DNA from: Cyanomargarita calcarea GSE-NOS-MK-12-04C
GTDB taxonomy: Bacteria; Cyanobacteriota; Cyanobacteriia; Cyanobacteriales; Nostocaceae
Assembly: GCA_019359595.1 (NCBI GenBank)
Contig: JAHHGZ010000002.1
Span: 124,001 to 188,000, forward strand
DNA length: 64,000 nt
Direction of reading: 5' to 3'
This document shows, in pieces, positions 16,967 through 26,984 of this stretch. Numbering within the stretch: the stretch's first letter is position 1; every line of letters begins with the position of its first letter. A program made the translations under genes and the position numbers. The notes under the pieces were generated by a model. The model made no database searches and had not been told where the DNA came from. It was given only the letters and a program-made list of their open reading frames with translations.

Positions 16967-17557
16967 TTACGTCTCGGGCGATCGCCAATAAATACTATTT
17001 TCACGTCGCATCAACTGGTAGCCGACTAACTCCCGTCGCAAAGTGGCACAGTCAATATGGTATTGCTTGAGAATTTCATTTACCTTCTCTTCTGGGTATT
17101 CAACTCCAATTTCAAATTTAGTCACCAACCATTTGAGAATTACTAAGCGCTTTTTGCGACTGGCTGGAATTTCTTTGAGACGGATATCTCCATCACTATT
17201 GAAAATATCACCTTCTAAAAAAGTTTTCAGTACTTTATTTTCCCATGCATCAATATCGACATCTTCTACTAAAGACGCTATCTTATCGATAGTAAAAATT
17301 TCCTTGCTAATACCTTGCAAAGCTTCGTTATCCAACTGATATAAGTGGGTATTACCTTCAGCACGCATAGTCACTAAATTCAGTTGCTTTAATTTAGACA
17401 AATGATGAGATACTGTTGGCTCTTTGAGTTGTAGTAACACTGCTAATTCTTCCACACTACACTCTTGGTTTGCTAAAATACCCAAAAGTTTCAACCGACT
17501 CTCATCCGCCAAAGCTTTGAAAAATTGCAGCAAGATTTGAAATTGATTTGTCTTCAT
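16967..17557 (-). CDS. ArsR-family regulator with DUF2087 domain
   Basis: The 196-aa product has an N-terminal winged helix (FFKALADESRLKLLGILA, LKEPTVSHHLSKLKQLNLV) and a C-terminal DUF2087 segment (ASRKKRLVILKWLVTKFE, EILKQYHIDCATLRREL). The usual metal-binding Cys pair of ArsR/SmtB sensors is not evident in the DNA-recognition helix (one Cys in NQECSVEEL). The signal is therefore unknown. It has no obvious target operon next to it. Confidence 0.88.
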   Translation of the reverse strand: MKTNQFQILLQFFKALADESRLKLLGILANQECSVEELAVLLQLKEPTVSHHLSKLKQLNLVTMRAEGNTHLYQLDNEALQGISKEIFTIDKIASLVEDVDIDAWENKVLKTFLEGDIFNSDGDIRLKEIPASRKKRLVILKWLVTKFEIGVEYPEEKVNEILKQYHIDCATLRRELVGYQLMRRENSIYWRSPET

Positions 17558-17966
17558 AATTTTTGATAATTAAATTCGACCTAAATCTAATTAGAACTAG
17601 ACCGAACTAGCTAACTACCCTCCTCCTCGGACGCAGCATTGCTGCTGTGTAAGCGCATTTCGCATTCTTGCTAATTTTGTTACGTATTCTTAACAATCTT
17701 GAGATTTCTTAAGTGCTTTTTTAGATTTCACTCATGTATCTAGGCGAAAAATTAAAAATAGGTATGGTCAAACACGACATTTTTTTGTATAGGCGACAAA
17801 ATATTTGGGCAGAAAGCAAAGGTGTTTGTATATATACAAAAAACAAGTGTACCGGAAGCGATCAATAAGCTTTTTTAGAATACCTTATAGCGATTCCAAA
17901 ATGCATAATAAATCAAAAATAATTCCGATGATAAGTAATTCTAAATTCAATTATTAGCAATCCAAA
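17558..17966. other. Intergenic region
   Basis: This AT-rich stretch upstream of the ArsR-family gene contains that gene's promoter. No ORF, repeat or RNA gene was recognised. A 62-codon minus frame just downstream of the regulator (16800-16988) is not counted as a gene. Confidence 0.4.
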
Positions 17967-20909
17967 TTATTTCACGGGACGGACGATTACAGGTTTTGTT
18001 GGTGTTTTTGGTTCAAATATAGCGGTTAATGCCTGTTCTAAAGTTTCTGCCATGACGATGCGGTTATTGTAAACAACAATTACCCGGACTAAAGTCGGTA
18101 AACTATTTTGTTCGGCTTCTAAATAGAGTGGTTCAACGTAGAGAAGAGATTTTTCAATCGGGATTACTAATAAATTACCTTGAATTACCCGTGAACCTGC
18201 GCGATTCCACAAAGAAATCTGCTGGGAAATCTCTGGATCTTGGTTGATTAAAGCCTCAACTTGTTCTTGTCCGTAAACGAGTTGTTGCTTGGGAAACTCA
18301 TACAACAGCAATTTGCCGTATTGATCCCCGTCGGAACGTGCTGCCAACCAAGCAATTAAGTTTGGACGTTGGGTTGGGGTGAACGGTGGCAGTAAAATAA
18401 ACTCTTCTGTATCGGTGGTAGGCAACTTCATTATCAGGTAGTACGGTTCTACCGCACGGGGTTTGCTGCCATAAATTTCTGTAGGTATTTGCCATAAGTC
18501 CTCCCGGTTGTAAAATACTTGGGGATCGGTCATATGATAGGCTAACGACCGTTCAGATTGAATCTTGAACAAGTCTACAGGATAGCGGAGATGGCTGCGC
18601 AGAGTCGCAGGGATCGCATCAAGGGGTTTGAGCAAAGTCGGAAAAATTTTCCCGAAAGTGGCGATCATCGGGTCTGTTGGGTCGGCAACGTAGAAATTAA
18701 CATTGCCATTGTAGGCATCGATAATCACTTTTACACAGTTGCGGATATAATTAAATTTATTCTTACCAGGGTCGGAATAAGGATATGCTTTGCTTATTGT
18801 GTAAGCATCGAGAATCCAGTATAGATAAGTCTTTTCCCCTTTACTAGTTGTCGCCCCTCCATCGGCTGAAACTAAATAAGGGTCGCTATCATAGGATAAA
18901 AAAGGAGCGATCGCCTGTACCCGTTCTTTAATATTCCGGCGAAACAACAGCTTTGTTTGCGGTGTGAAATTGCGTGTCAGTAGCATCTGCCAATCTTTGA
19001 GATATTCGGCAAAAACCAACCGCTTCCATCCCCCAGCAATCGCAATTCCACCCCGGCCATCGTAAACGTTATAGACATTATCATTACCCTTGGGATAATC
19101 TAACTCTTGGGTTTTTGTTCCAGTTATTACATAATTATTAGTGATTTCGCCGTAATAAATTCGCGGTTGCCCAGTGGGAATGCTGGCACGAATTGACTCA
19201 CTCGATATCTGCAAAGAACCTTCTTTACCCGTATTATCAACACCAATATCTTGCACGTAATAATCTGGTAATCCTCCAGGAGCAACAGTATTTACCGGAC
19301 TAAGGGTAAAGCCGTAGCCATGAGTATAAACTAAATGTTTGTTTACCCAGGTCTGTGCTTGCTGCGGAACCAACCCATAATCTAATTCCCGTGCTGCAAT
19401 AATTGTTTGTTGCTTCTCAGCTGCTTGTGGTGTATTAAAATTTAGATTTCCTCCCCCTCTCCCCACCTTCCTTAAGGTGTAACGGTCAATATCAGCACCA
19501 AGAAATTGATAGTAAGGTCGGATTTGTTGCAACTGGCGGTTAGTTTCTAACAAGGGACGTGTATCCCATAAACGAATATTGCGAATTGTTAAATCATTTT
19601 CTTGTAATGCATCTGCACTCAGCTGTCCTCGGGGGTCAAAAGTTTGGGCTTCAATCCGATCTAAATTAAATGCCTGTCTGGTGAGAGCGATGGTACGCTC
19701 AATGTAGGGACGTTCGCGAGCTAGTTCATTCGGTTGGACGATGAAATACTGTACACAATTGGGTAATATTTCACCAGAAATACTAGCTACTACTATATAT
19801 AATCCTAACAGGTAAATTAGATGGCGAGGGTAACCAATCGTAACTCCTCCATTAGGAATTGAAGATTTCCTTTTCTTTACTCCCTTTAACAGCCGAGATA
19901 AAGCAATTATTCTTAGTAGCAGGTAAACAGCGATCCCTACAGCCAAAAGACTTAACCCTGTATAAATTGGCAACTGTACTTTAATCGCAGTATAGCTAGC
20001 GCCGTAATTGACACCATAGGTGGAATACAATAACGAGTAACGCAATAGCCAATAACGCCCAGCGATCGCCAACATTAGAAGGCTACCATTGGCGTTTAAG
20101 TGGAGTTTCTGTAGCAAAGAAAATCCCTCAAACTGCCCTTGACTCAAACTATCTTTTGAGCGCAAATAAATTAACGCTACAGATGCCGTACCGGATAAAA
20201 ATACTCCCAACAACCCTAAATCTACCAGTTCCCAAATCGGCAGGGAGAATATATAAAAGCTAATGTCTTGGTTAAATAGGGCTTCTTTATAATTAAAACT
20301 GCTTTGATGGAAATACTGTAAAATTTCTATCCAGTGTGCCGAAAGTACAAAACCCAACAGCAAACTAATTGAGACTGCGATCGCATTTAAGAAAAACAGA
20401 GGATTAATTAATATTAAAAAAGTCAACCCCAGCAGCAAACCTGACTGGACAATTGGAATAGATATTTGTTGCAATCCCAAAAGTGGCGACAATTTCAGAT
20501 TCGGACGCCAAATATTTAAAACTTCCTGCCCATAGTAAATCAGTACTAATCCTACCAATGCACTCAGCCCCAGCACTATTGGCAGGAGAAAGCGTAATTT
20601 CAGTACTGAATTTGAGGAAATTAATTCCTTTCTTGCTCCCTCCTGTGCTTGGTTTTTAGGGCTAGGGATCGAGTTACTTAGCCTTTTAGCTACAGTCAAA
20701 TTAAGTAGCAAAAATGCAGATGAGGAAAAAAAAGCGATCGCCCACAATCCCAACTGCGTTTTTATGCGCAAGAAAAATGCTAATGAATACCCAATTTCGC
20801 CAAACCACAAAATTTCTGCTGCTACACGGGAGGCTAAATCAAACAATAGCCACAAACCCAACACAAGTAGAATTACTCGATGAATTGGTTTGAAAAATTT
20901 ATAATTCAT
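17967..20909 (-). CDS. UPF0182 family large membrane protein
   Basis: The 980-aa product matches the UPF0182 (COG1615) family of cyanobacteria and actinobacteria in length and layout. About seven transmembrane helices occupy the first 400 residues (for example [30 protein letters not shown]), followed by a large extracytoplasmic domain. Conserved phrases include [39 protein letters not shown] and [20 protein letters not shown]. The cellular role is unknown. The frame is intact over almost 3 kb. Confidence 0.95.
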   Translation of the reverse strand: MNYKFFKPIHRVILLVLGLWLLFDLASRVAAEILWFGEIGYSLAFFLRIKTQLGLWAIAFFSSSAFLLLNLTVAKRLSNSIPSPKNQAQEGARKELISSNSVLKLRFLLPIVLGLSALVGLVLIYYGQEVLNIWRPNLKLSPLLGLQQISIPIVQSGLLLGLTFLILINPLFFLNAIAVSISLLLGFVLSAHWIEILQYFHQSSFNYKEALFNQDISFYIFSLPIWELVDLGLLGVFLSGTASVALIYLRSKDSLSQGQFEGFSLLQKLHLNANGSLLMLAIAGRYWLLRYSLLYSTYGVNYGASYTAIKVQLPIYTGLSLLAVGIAVYLLLRIIALSRLLKGVKKRKSSIPNGGVTIGYPRHLIYLLGLYIVVASISGEILPNCVQYFIVQPNELARERPYIERTIALTRQAFNLDRIEAQTFDPRGQLSADALQENDLTIRNIRLWDTRPLLETNRQLQQIRPYYQFLGADIDRYTLRKVGRGGGNLNFNTPQAAEKQQTIIAARELDYGLVPQQAQTWVNKHLVYTHGYGFTLSPVNTVAPGGLPDYYVQDIGVDNTGKEGSLQISSESIRASIPTGQPRIYYGEITNNYVITGTKTQELDYPKGNDNVYNVYDGRGGIAIAGGWKRLVFAEYLKDWQMLLTRNFTPQTKLLFRRNIKERVQAIAPFLSYDSDPYLVSADGGATTSKGEKTYLYWILDAYTISKAYPYSDPGKNKFNYIRNCVKVIIDAYNGNVNFYVADPTDPMIATFGKIFPTLLKPLDAIPATLRSHLRYPVDLFKIQSERSLAYHMTDPQVFYNREDLWQIPTEIYGSKPRAVEPYYLIMKLPTTDTEEFILLPPFTPTQRPNLIAWLAARSDGDQYGKLLLYEFPKQQLVYGQEQVEALINQDPEISQQISLWNRAGSRVIQGNLLVIPIEKSLLYVEPLYLEAEQNSLPTLVRVIVVYNNRIVMAETLEQALTAIFEPKTPTKPVIVRPVK

Positions 20910-21011
20910 CGCAGCTATCAGTATAAGTCGCCTTTATTTAGGAGTGCATTAGCCTTTCTGACTTGCCCGACTAATTGTTAATAGCAATCCAAAATGCAAA
21001 ATCCTTTAAGA

Positions 21012-21572
21012 CTAAATGCCATAGAAGTAGTAGTCAGAAGTATAATTTACTGACACTTCAGCACCTGTGTTGGCCCGAGTGCATCCTTTAACAGGAGCTT
21101 TGCCACCCACAGTATCTACCCGTTGGATATATTTTACCTTGTTGAAAATACCATTGCCCTGGTTTGATTTTGCTTGCAGAAGCAACCAAGGAATAGCGTT
21201 CTTATTCGGTGAGTCCGCTTTGGATTTAACCTCACCGACAACTTTACTGCCATCATTTGCTTCCCAAGTCGGGCCTATGTAGTGTGTGCCAATTTTCTGC
21301 CCTTTAGCGTCAAATAAGTCAGCTTGGGGTGCTTTTAAACTCCACTCGGACTGATTGGGATTGTCAGAGAGTGGCTTACACTGATAAATTTGGACTCCCT
21401 TAGCACTCAAAGAGGCAAGCAATGTCTGTCCCACTGCCACTTGCAAGTTTTTCGGAACCCTTGGTCGCGAGTATAATTGCTCTGGTTTATTTGGTGGTAA
21501 TCCCATTTGTGCGAGTAATAACGGGAATAGCCCAAACCATGTAGATTTAAAGTTGTTTGTTTTCATACTCAA
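21012..21572 (-). CDS. DUF3455 secreted protein
   Basis: The 186-aa product carries a short hydrophobic N-terminus (FGLFPLLLAQMGLPP) and then the DUF3455 pattern: GVQIYQCKP, WSLKAPQADLFDAKGQKIG, HYIGPTWEANDGSKV and the closing KGCTRANTGAEVSVNYTSDY. Such proteins are small secreted or periplasmic domains of unknown function. It lies 18 bp downstream of hemA on the same strand and may be co-transcribed with it. Confidence 0.85.
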   Translation of the reverse strand: MSMKTNNFKSTWFGLFPLLLAQMGLPPNKPEQLYSRPRVPKNLQVAVGQTLLASLSAKGVQIYQCKPLSDNPNQSEWSLKAPQADLFDAKGQKIGTHYIGPTWEANDGSKVVGEVKSKADSPNKNAIPWLLLQAKSNQGNGIFNKVKYIQRVDTVGGKAPVKGCTRANTGAEVSVNYTSDYYFYGI

Positions 21573-21590
21573 TAACTCGAATCAACTGCT

Positions 21591-22877
21591 TTAGCTGAAC
21601 TGCTCTTCAATATCGAGGTTGAATAACATTTGCAAAGTCTGCATACATCGCCGCCTTGCTTCAACATCCTGCTGCGCACGCAATTGCACCATTGGATCGT
21701 GTAAAATTTTATTAACAATGCCCCGCGTTAGGGCTTCAATAACTTCTTGATGTTTTTCGCCGAATTCTGAACCCAATCGCGACAAAGCTTTTTCTAATTC
21801 TTGCTCCCGGATAGTTTCGATTTTATTCCGCAAACAACTTATTGTAGTTACAGTTTCTAGCGATCGCCACCAGATATCGAAAGTATCTACCTCTTCTTCC
21901 AACAGTCGCTGGGCATCAATAGCCATTTGACGGCGGCTTTCTTGGTTTTGTGCCACCACTGCTTTCAAATCATCGACGTTAAACGCTTGGACGTGCCTTA
22001 GTTCGTTCACATCCACATGGACGTTGCGGGGCACGGAAATATCAAATAGCATTAACGGTCGGCTGGGTTCTATAACCATTTCTAGTTTGGCGCGGTCAAG
22101 TATCGGTTCCATAGCAGATGTACTAGTAAACACTATGTCAACATCGGCAATTACTGTCATCATTTCCGATAGTAGATGAGTTTTAATCGGCTGTCCGGGG
22201 AATAATTTTGCTAATTCTAGTGCCCGCTCGACAGAACGGTTTAAAATAGAAATTCGGGATGCGCCTTTGGAAACAAGATGTTGCACCAGCAAGCGAGACA
22301 TCTTACCCGCACCGAGAATCGCCACTCGGCAAGTTGCTAGATTTTCTACTTTCATCACAGCCAATTCCACAGCGGCCGAACTAATGGAAACAGCGCCGGT
22401 GCCAATATTCGTTTCAGTACGGACTCGTTTACCTGCTGTAATTGCTTGTTTAAATAATCGATTCAAAATCGTTTTTATACCACTATATTGCTGTCCCAGT
22501 TTGTGAGTATTTTTCACTTGGGCGAGAATTTGTCCTTCTCCAAGTACTAAACTATCCAAACCAGCTGCTACCCGCATCATATGCATCACCGCATCTTGAT
22601 GTAACAACATAAACAGATGCGGTCGCAGAGAGGGAATAGCTAATTTGCTGTGTTCCGACAGAAACTGAATAACTTCCCGGATACCTTGCTCGCTTTCGTG
22701 AGCGACAATGTAAATTTCCAACCGATTGCAAGTGCTAAGTATGGCGACTTCCTCAATATGGGGATAGCTCAAAAGTTGAGCGATCGCGCTTTGGGTTTGT
22801 GGCTCTGGAATACTCAGCTTTTCCCGGACTTCAACAGGGGCTGTTTTGTGGCTTAACCCCACTACTGCAATTTGCAT
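21591..22877 (-). CDS. hemA: Glutamyl-tRNA reductase
   Basis: The 428-aa enzyme reduces glutamyl-tRNA to glutamate-1-semialdehyde, the first committed step of tetrapyrrole (haem, chlorophyll, bilin) synthesis. The catalytic Cys sits in [10 protein letters not shown] (about residue 50). [17 protein letters not shown] and the NADPH-binding [17 protein letters not shown] follow, and the C-terminal dimerisation helix ends in [14 protein letters not shown]. Length and motifs are fully typical. Confidence 0.98.
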   Translation of the reverse strand: MQIAVVGLSHKTAPVEVREKLSIPEPQTQSAIAQLLSYPHIEEVAILSTCNRLEIYIVAHESEQGIREVIQFLSEHSKLAIPSLRPHLFMLLHQDAVMHMMRVAAGLDSLVLGEGQILAQVKNTHKLGQQYSGIKTILNRLFKQAITAGKRVRTETNIGTGAVSISSAAVELAVMKVENLATCRVAILGAGKMSRLLVQHLVSKGASRISILNRSVERALELAKLFPGQPIKTHLLSEMMTVIADVDIVFTSTSAMEPILDRAKLEMVIEPSRPLMLFDISVPRNVHVDVNELRHVQAFNVDDLKAVVAQNQESRRQMAIDAQRLLEEEVDTFDIWWRSLETVTTISCLRNKIETIREQELEKALSRLGSEFGEKHQEVIEALTRGIVNKILHDPMVQLRAQQDVEARRRCMQTLQMLFNLDIEEQFS

Positions 22878-22884
22878 ATTTTGT

Positions 22885-23023
22885 CAATTTGTTAACTGTT
22901 ATTTGTTATTTGTTATTTGTTAGTGGTTAGTTGTTGGTTCTTAGTTGTTGGTTGTGAATTTCGCGCCTTCTAACTCCTAACTCTGCTCCTCCTAACCACT
23001 AACCACTAACCACTAACCATTAA
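22885..23023. repeat. Heptanucleotide repeats between hemA and glpX
   Basis: TTATTTG repeats followed by TTAGTTG/TTGGTTG variants, and after a unique 40 bp four copies of ACCACTA, fill the spacer. The GTTAGTGGTTAG and CTAACCACTAAC parts are mutually complementary and could fold together. They belong to the STRR class. Confidence 0.8.
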
Positions 23024-24061
23024 CTACCGCAGTTGTAAACTCTTCGGCTCGTCAAACATATGAATTGTATCCACAAATCGGGCAGTTTGGGACTGGCTGG
23101 AAATTACCAAACTTTGGGTTCTTGCACCACCGTGGAAAAAGCGGACTCCTTCCATGAGGGTTCCTGGGGTGATACCACAAGCTGCGAACAATACGTTTGC
23201 ACCACTGGCTAGTTCTTCGGCATGATAACTCCGATCTGGGTCTGTAATGCCCATTTCTTTGAGCCGTGCCAGATTGCCTTCTCTGCTTTCCCCAATTAAA
23301 CCTGTTTGAACTACTTGTGGATCGTAGATCAATTGCCCTTGGAAATGACCGCCTAAACAACGCATAGCTGCCGCAGAAATCACACCTTCTGGTGCAGCAC
23401 CGATACCCATAAGCGCATGGATATTGGTACCAGCGAACCCGCAGCAGACAGCAGCAGAAACGTCACCATCACTGATTAATCGGACTCTTGCACCTGCAGT
23501 GCGAATTTCAGCTATTAGTTCTGTGTGACGCGGACGATCCATCACTACTACCACTAATTCTTCTACAGCACGGTTTAAGCACTCGGAGAGAATTTTGAGG
23601 TTTTCTGTAGCTGACTTGTTGATATCTACATGACCACGTGCTTGAGGTGGAGCTGCTAATTTCCTCATGTAAAAGTCAGGAGCAGCAAATAAACCGCCTC
23701 TTTCGGAAATTGCCAACACTGCCATTGAGCCATTTTGACCGTATGCTACCAGGTTGGTGCCTTCGCAAGGGTCAACAGCGATGTCAATTTCCACTAATTC
23801 ATCAGGGTTGCAGAAGTTTTTAGCATCTGGACGAGTACAGATACCGACTTCTTCTCCAATGTAAAGCATCGGGGCTTCATCACGTTCCCCTTCCCCAATC
23901 ACAATGCGACCCCGCATATGAATTTTATTCATCCGTTCCCTCATGGCTTCTACAGCCACTTGGTCTGCGGTGTTCTTTTCGCCCTTACCCATCCAACGTG
24001 AGGATGCGATCGCGGCTTGCTCAACTACCTCAATAATCTCTAAACCAAGCGTATTTTCCAC
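23024..24061 (-). CDS. glpX: Class II fructose-1,6-bisphosphatase / sedoheptulose-1,7-bisphosphatase
   Basis: The 345-aa product is the GlpX-type bifunctional FBPase/SBPase that serves the Calvin cycle in cyanobacteria. Visible motifs are [63 protein letters not shown] and [17 protein letters not shown]. These carry the metal-binding and phosphate-binding residues. The length is typical. Confidence 0.97.
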   Translation of the reverse strand: MENTLGLEIIEVVEQAAIASSRWMGKGEKNTADQVAVEAMRERMNKIHMRGRIVIGEGERDEAPMLYIGEEVGICTRPDAKNFCNPDELVEIDIAVDPCEGTNLVAYGQNGSMAVLAISERGGLFAAPDFYMRKLAAPPQARGHVDINKSATENLKILSECLNRAVEELVVVVMDRPRHTELIAEIRTAGARVRLISDGDVSAAVCCGFAGTNIHALMGIGAAPEGVISAAAMRCLGGHFQGQLIYDPQVVQTGLIGESREGNLARLKEMGITDPDRSYHAEELASGANVLFAACGITPGTLMEGVRFFHGGARTQSLVISSQSQTARFVDTIHMFDEPKSLQLR

Positions 24062-24929
24062 AGACTCAGCCCTCTCAATTGCTTGACGTTACGTTATTCG
24101 GTGCAAACCGGTGTCAGTTTTACAGTCTACCAAAGGGGGGATACTTGCGGATACCCGAAAGATATTGTCTATGGAAGGGTTTTTGTTAAGAAGTTTTACT
24201 AATTAGTCTGTTTTGATACTGCTGAATTTTTATTGCCTTCTTGTAAATTGAGAAAATTATCCAAAATTACAACGTTTTTCAGGGGATGCACGCAAGTCTC
24301 TAAAGTCTTGGAACTAATTAATTGCCTGGAAACACCCTTCCCTAGGTAATTCCGGCTCAACTTTACACGCAAAATTTCAATTCCCCAAAGAAATATTTTT
24401 CTCTATAACCTTTTTTGCTCTTTGTGACAAAAAAAACTACAAAATTTTACATTTTTTTGATTTGATCCTATATTACTGATATACAATAATTAATATTTTT
24501 GTTTCAGGACGCATATTTTGGGCTTTAGAAAAAATTTTGCGTAAGCACTAAATAAAAATTTGTGGAGTCAATCACTTACTAAAATTTTAATTGAGGGATA
24601 GCATTCGCTTTTATATTTAAAAAATACCTCCAAAAACAATTTAATATTCCAAAAAATGTGCATACCTAGATTGCCTCTTTAAGAAGCGGGGAATTTTATT
24701 TTTCACAAATGATTTAGGAACGCTATAGTTGCGATTTATTTCCTTTTTTTCATTATCAAAAATTAGACATTTTCTCGAATTTTATATAGATAAAAGTCTA
24801 TGAAGACCAAAACCAATAGTTATTAAGCAGTAGGTACAATAAAAAAATCATTAAATAAAAAATCAATTACGCTTTTACAAGTAATAATTTAAGTTAGACA
24901 AGCGTTACAAAAATTCATAAGACAGAAAA
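24062..24929. other. Long AT-rich spacer between divergent glpX and grxC
   Basis: These 868 bp contain no ORF that I can support and no repeat. Both flanking genes read outward, so both promoters must lie here. A small RNA is possible in a spacer this long, but I see no recognisable conserved motif. Confidence 0.4.
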
Positions 24930-25241
24930 ATGTTGGAACTTTTCAACTCTCTTTTAAATCGTCATCCAGAACTTATCAAAGCCAATACGGAAATTTACAC
25001 TTGGCAGACTTGCCCTTACTGCATCCGTGCCAAAATGCTGCTGTGGTGGAAAGGTGTAAAATTTACCGAATATAAAATTGACGGTGACGAAGCGGCTAGA
25101 GCAAAGATGGCAGAACGCAGCAACGGACGTCGTTCAGTACCGCAAATTTTTATCAATAATCAGCATATGGGGGGTTGCGATGACCTTTACGACCTAGATA
25201 CCAAAGGTCAACTAGACCTGCTTTTAAAAATAGGGAGTTAG
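24930..25241 (+). CDS. grxC: Dithiol glutaredoxin (Grx3 type)
   Basis: The 103-aa product has the active site CPYC (YTWQTCPYCIRAKMLLWW, about residue 27-30), the TVP-like cis-Pro loop RSVPQIFINNQHMGG and the GSH-binding GGCDDLYDLD. It reduces disulfides and glutathione mixed disulfides. The extended N-terminus (MLELFNSLLNRHPE) is typical of the cyanobacterial GrxC group. Confidence 0.95.
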   Translation: MLELFNSLLNRHPELIKANTEIYTWQTCPYCIRAKMLLWWKGVKFTEYKIDGDEAARAKMAERSNGRRSVPQIFINNQHMGGCDDLYDLDTKGQLDLLLKIGS

Positions 25242-25370
25242 GAGTTTGGAATTTGGAGTTTGGAGTTTGGAGTTTGGAGTTTGGAGTTAGGAGTTAGGAG
25301 TTTGGAATTTGGAGTTTGGAGTTTGGAGTTTGGAGTTTGGAGTTTGGAGTTAAAAATTCATAACTCCTAA
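25234..25370. repeat. Heptanucleotide tandem repeat array (STRR)
   Basis: Some 18 copies of GGAGTTT/GGAGTTA run from the grxC stop codon, followed by an inverted AACTCCTAACTCCC piece at 25360-25375. This is the same class as the array at 110-276, on the other strand. Confidence 0.9.
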
Positions 25371-25399
25371 CTCCCAGAAGAAGCCTGTGAGTTTCCTTT

Positions 25400-25553
25400 T
25401 TATCCGGGAGTTGGGGGTTTAATACCCCGACCTAAGAAGGGTCGCCCGTTTTGAGTTGGGGCTTCGGCGTGAGCGCGACTCGACTGAGCGCTCGCCGAAC
25501 GGTCTGAATTCACATCTTGTAAACGTCTTCCTTCTTCCTTCTTCCTTGATTCA
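25400..25553. repeat. Interspersed repeat family, copy 2 (inverted)
   Basis: Read on the minus strand: GAAGGAA heptamers, GTTTACAAGATGTGAATTC, CCCAACTCAAAACGGGCGACC, GTCGGGGTATTAAAC. Block order matches the copies near 8, 37 and 44 kb. A GC-rich insert (GCGTGAGCGCGACTCGACTG) separates two blocks in this copy only. Confidence 0.75.
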
Positions 25554-25562
25554 AATAAGAAA

Positions 25563-26060
25563 ATGTTAATTGAATACTCAGATTATCTTATACATCGACA
25601 ATGGATGAGTCGTGCCCTAAAATTGGCAAAAGCTGCTGGTAATACTGGAGAAATCCCAGTAGGCGCTGTTATTGTTGATTCATCCGGAAATTTAATTGCA
25701 GAAGGTGAAAATCACAAAGAACGCGACCAAGACCCCACAGCTCATGCGGAAATTATTGCTCTCAGGGCGGCTGCTAAGGCGTTAAAAAGTTGGCGTCTAA
25801 ACCAATGTACTCTCTACGTGACTCTAGAACCTTGCCCGATGTGTGCGGGTGCAATTATCCAAGCACGTTTAGGACTTCTTGTCTATGGGGTTGACGACGC
25901 CAAAACTGGCTCAGTTCGTACCGTTGCCAACATTCCTGATAGCGCAGCTTCCAACCACAATTTGTGTGTAATTGGAGGCATTCTAGAGTCTGACTGCCGC
26001 CAAGAGTTACAAACTTGGTTTGCTAATCGGCGACTTGGAAAAAGTAACAGACAGAGGTAA
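25563..26060 (+). CDS. tadA: tRNA-specific adenosine deaminase
   Basis: The 165-aa protein converts A34 to inosine in tRNA-Arg(ACG). Zinc and catalytic motifs are present: HAEIIALRAAA (His and catalytic Glu, about residue 61-63) and EPCPMCAGAI (two Cys, about 91-94). PVGAVIVD and NHKERDQDPTAH are also typical. Length and sequence are ordinary for the family. Confidence 0.96.
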   Translation: MLIEYSDYLIHRQWMSRALKLAKAAGNTGEIPVGAVIVDSSGNLIAEGENHKERDQDPTAHAEIIALRAAAKALKSWRLNQCTLYVTLEPCPMCAGAIIQARLGLLVYGVDDAKTGSVRTVANIPDSAASNHNLCVIGGILESDCRQELQTWFANRRLGKSNRQR

Positions 26061-26155
26061 AACTGTCCAGTGGATGCCACACAAGTCAGGGAAGAAAATC
26101 TACGGTGTAACTAATCAAGTTTTTACTACATTTCACCCAACAATCTGCAGCCACC

Positions 26156-26926
26156 GTGATGATGATGGAACTTCACTCGCCCAACCTAATTTTTGACCAA
26201 CAAAGAGCGAATACTTCGGCAAATCCGAAATCGGCTCATACCACCTCCCAGGTTTCTGCTTGGTTAAGCCCTCTAAGCTATTTTTTAGGGCTTAACTTCC
26301 TTCCACTCTTTTTTAGGCGAATTCAAGTCACCGGACAAGAAAATATCCCAGCAACTGGTCCTGTTATTCTTGCACCTACTCATCGGTCACGTTGGGATTC
26401 ATTACTACTTCCTTACGCTACTGGTCGTTGCGTGACAGGGCGAGACTTGCGGTTCATGGTAACCAAAACTGAGTGCCGGGGGTTGCAAGGCTGGTTTATC
26501 CGCCGATTAGGGGGTTTTCCTGTAGATACTCAGCACCCATCAATTACCTCTCTTCGTCATGCCGTTGAGTTAGTTGAGGATGGAGAAATGTTGGTGATTT
26601 TTCCTGAAGGTGGCATCCGTAAAGGTAAACTTCACCCATTAAAGCCTGGAACAGCCCGTCTAGCTTTGACTGCTGAATCTAGTCACCCTGAACTGGGAAT
26701 TAGAATCGTACCCATCGGCATTAACTATAGTCAACCTTATCCAAACTGGGGTACTGACGTTAGCATTCACATCGGTTCAGCGATCGCCGTAGCAGATTAC
26801 ACAAACGGCTGTGTGAAACGCGATGCCAAACGTCTCACGTCCGATTTAGGTCACGCACTGCAGGAATTAATCCATCATGAATCAGAAATCACCCATAGTG
26901 CATTTGCACAAATGCCAAATTTGTAA
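26156..26926 (+). CDS. 1-acyl-sn-glycerol-3-phosphate acyltransferase (PlsC-like)
   Basis: The 256-aa protein has the HX4D motif in APTHRSRWDSLLLP (about residue 75-80) and the substrate motif FPEGGIRKGKLHPLKPG (about 140). It is therefore a lysophospholipid acyltransferase of membrane lipid synthesis. The start is ambiguous: GTG 26156 is followed directly by ATG at 26159, 26162 and 26165, all in frame. Confidence 0.92.
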   Translation: MMMMELHSPNLIFDQQRANTSANPKSAHTTSQVSAWLSPLSYFLGLNFLPLFFRRIQVTGQENIPATGPVILAPTHRSRWDSLLLPYATGRCVTGRDLRFMVTKTECRGLQGWFIRRLGGFPVDTQHPSITSLRHAVELVEDGEMLVIFPEGGIRKGKLHPLKPGTARLALTAESSHPELGIRIVPIGINYSQPYPNWGTDVSIHIGSAIAVADYTNGCVKRDAKRLTSDLGHALQELIHHESEITHSAFAQMPNL

Positions 26927-26984
26927 TTTGTTAGTTGTTAATTTACCAACTACCAACTACCAACCACCAACCAGTAACCATTAA

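Noticed and set aside
16800-16988. 62-aa minus frame overlapping the ArsR-family gene end
   Set aside because: No recognisable motif, overlaps a real gene, start depends on a HIP1 site; probably a chance frame or old debris.
24062-24929. Possible small RNA in the glpX-grxC spacer
   Set aside because: No conserved motif, terminator or structure that I can recognise supports it.
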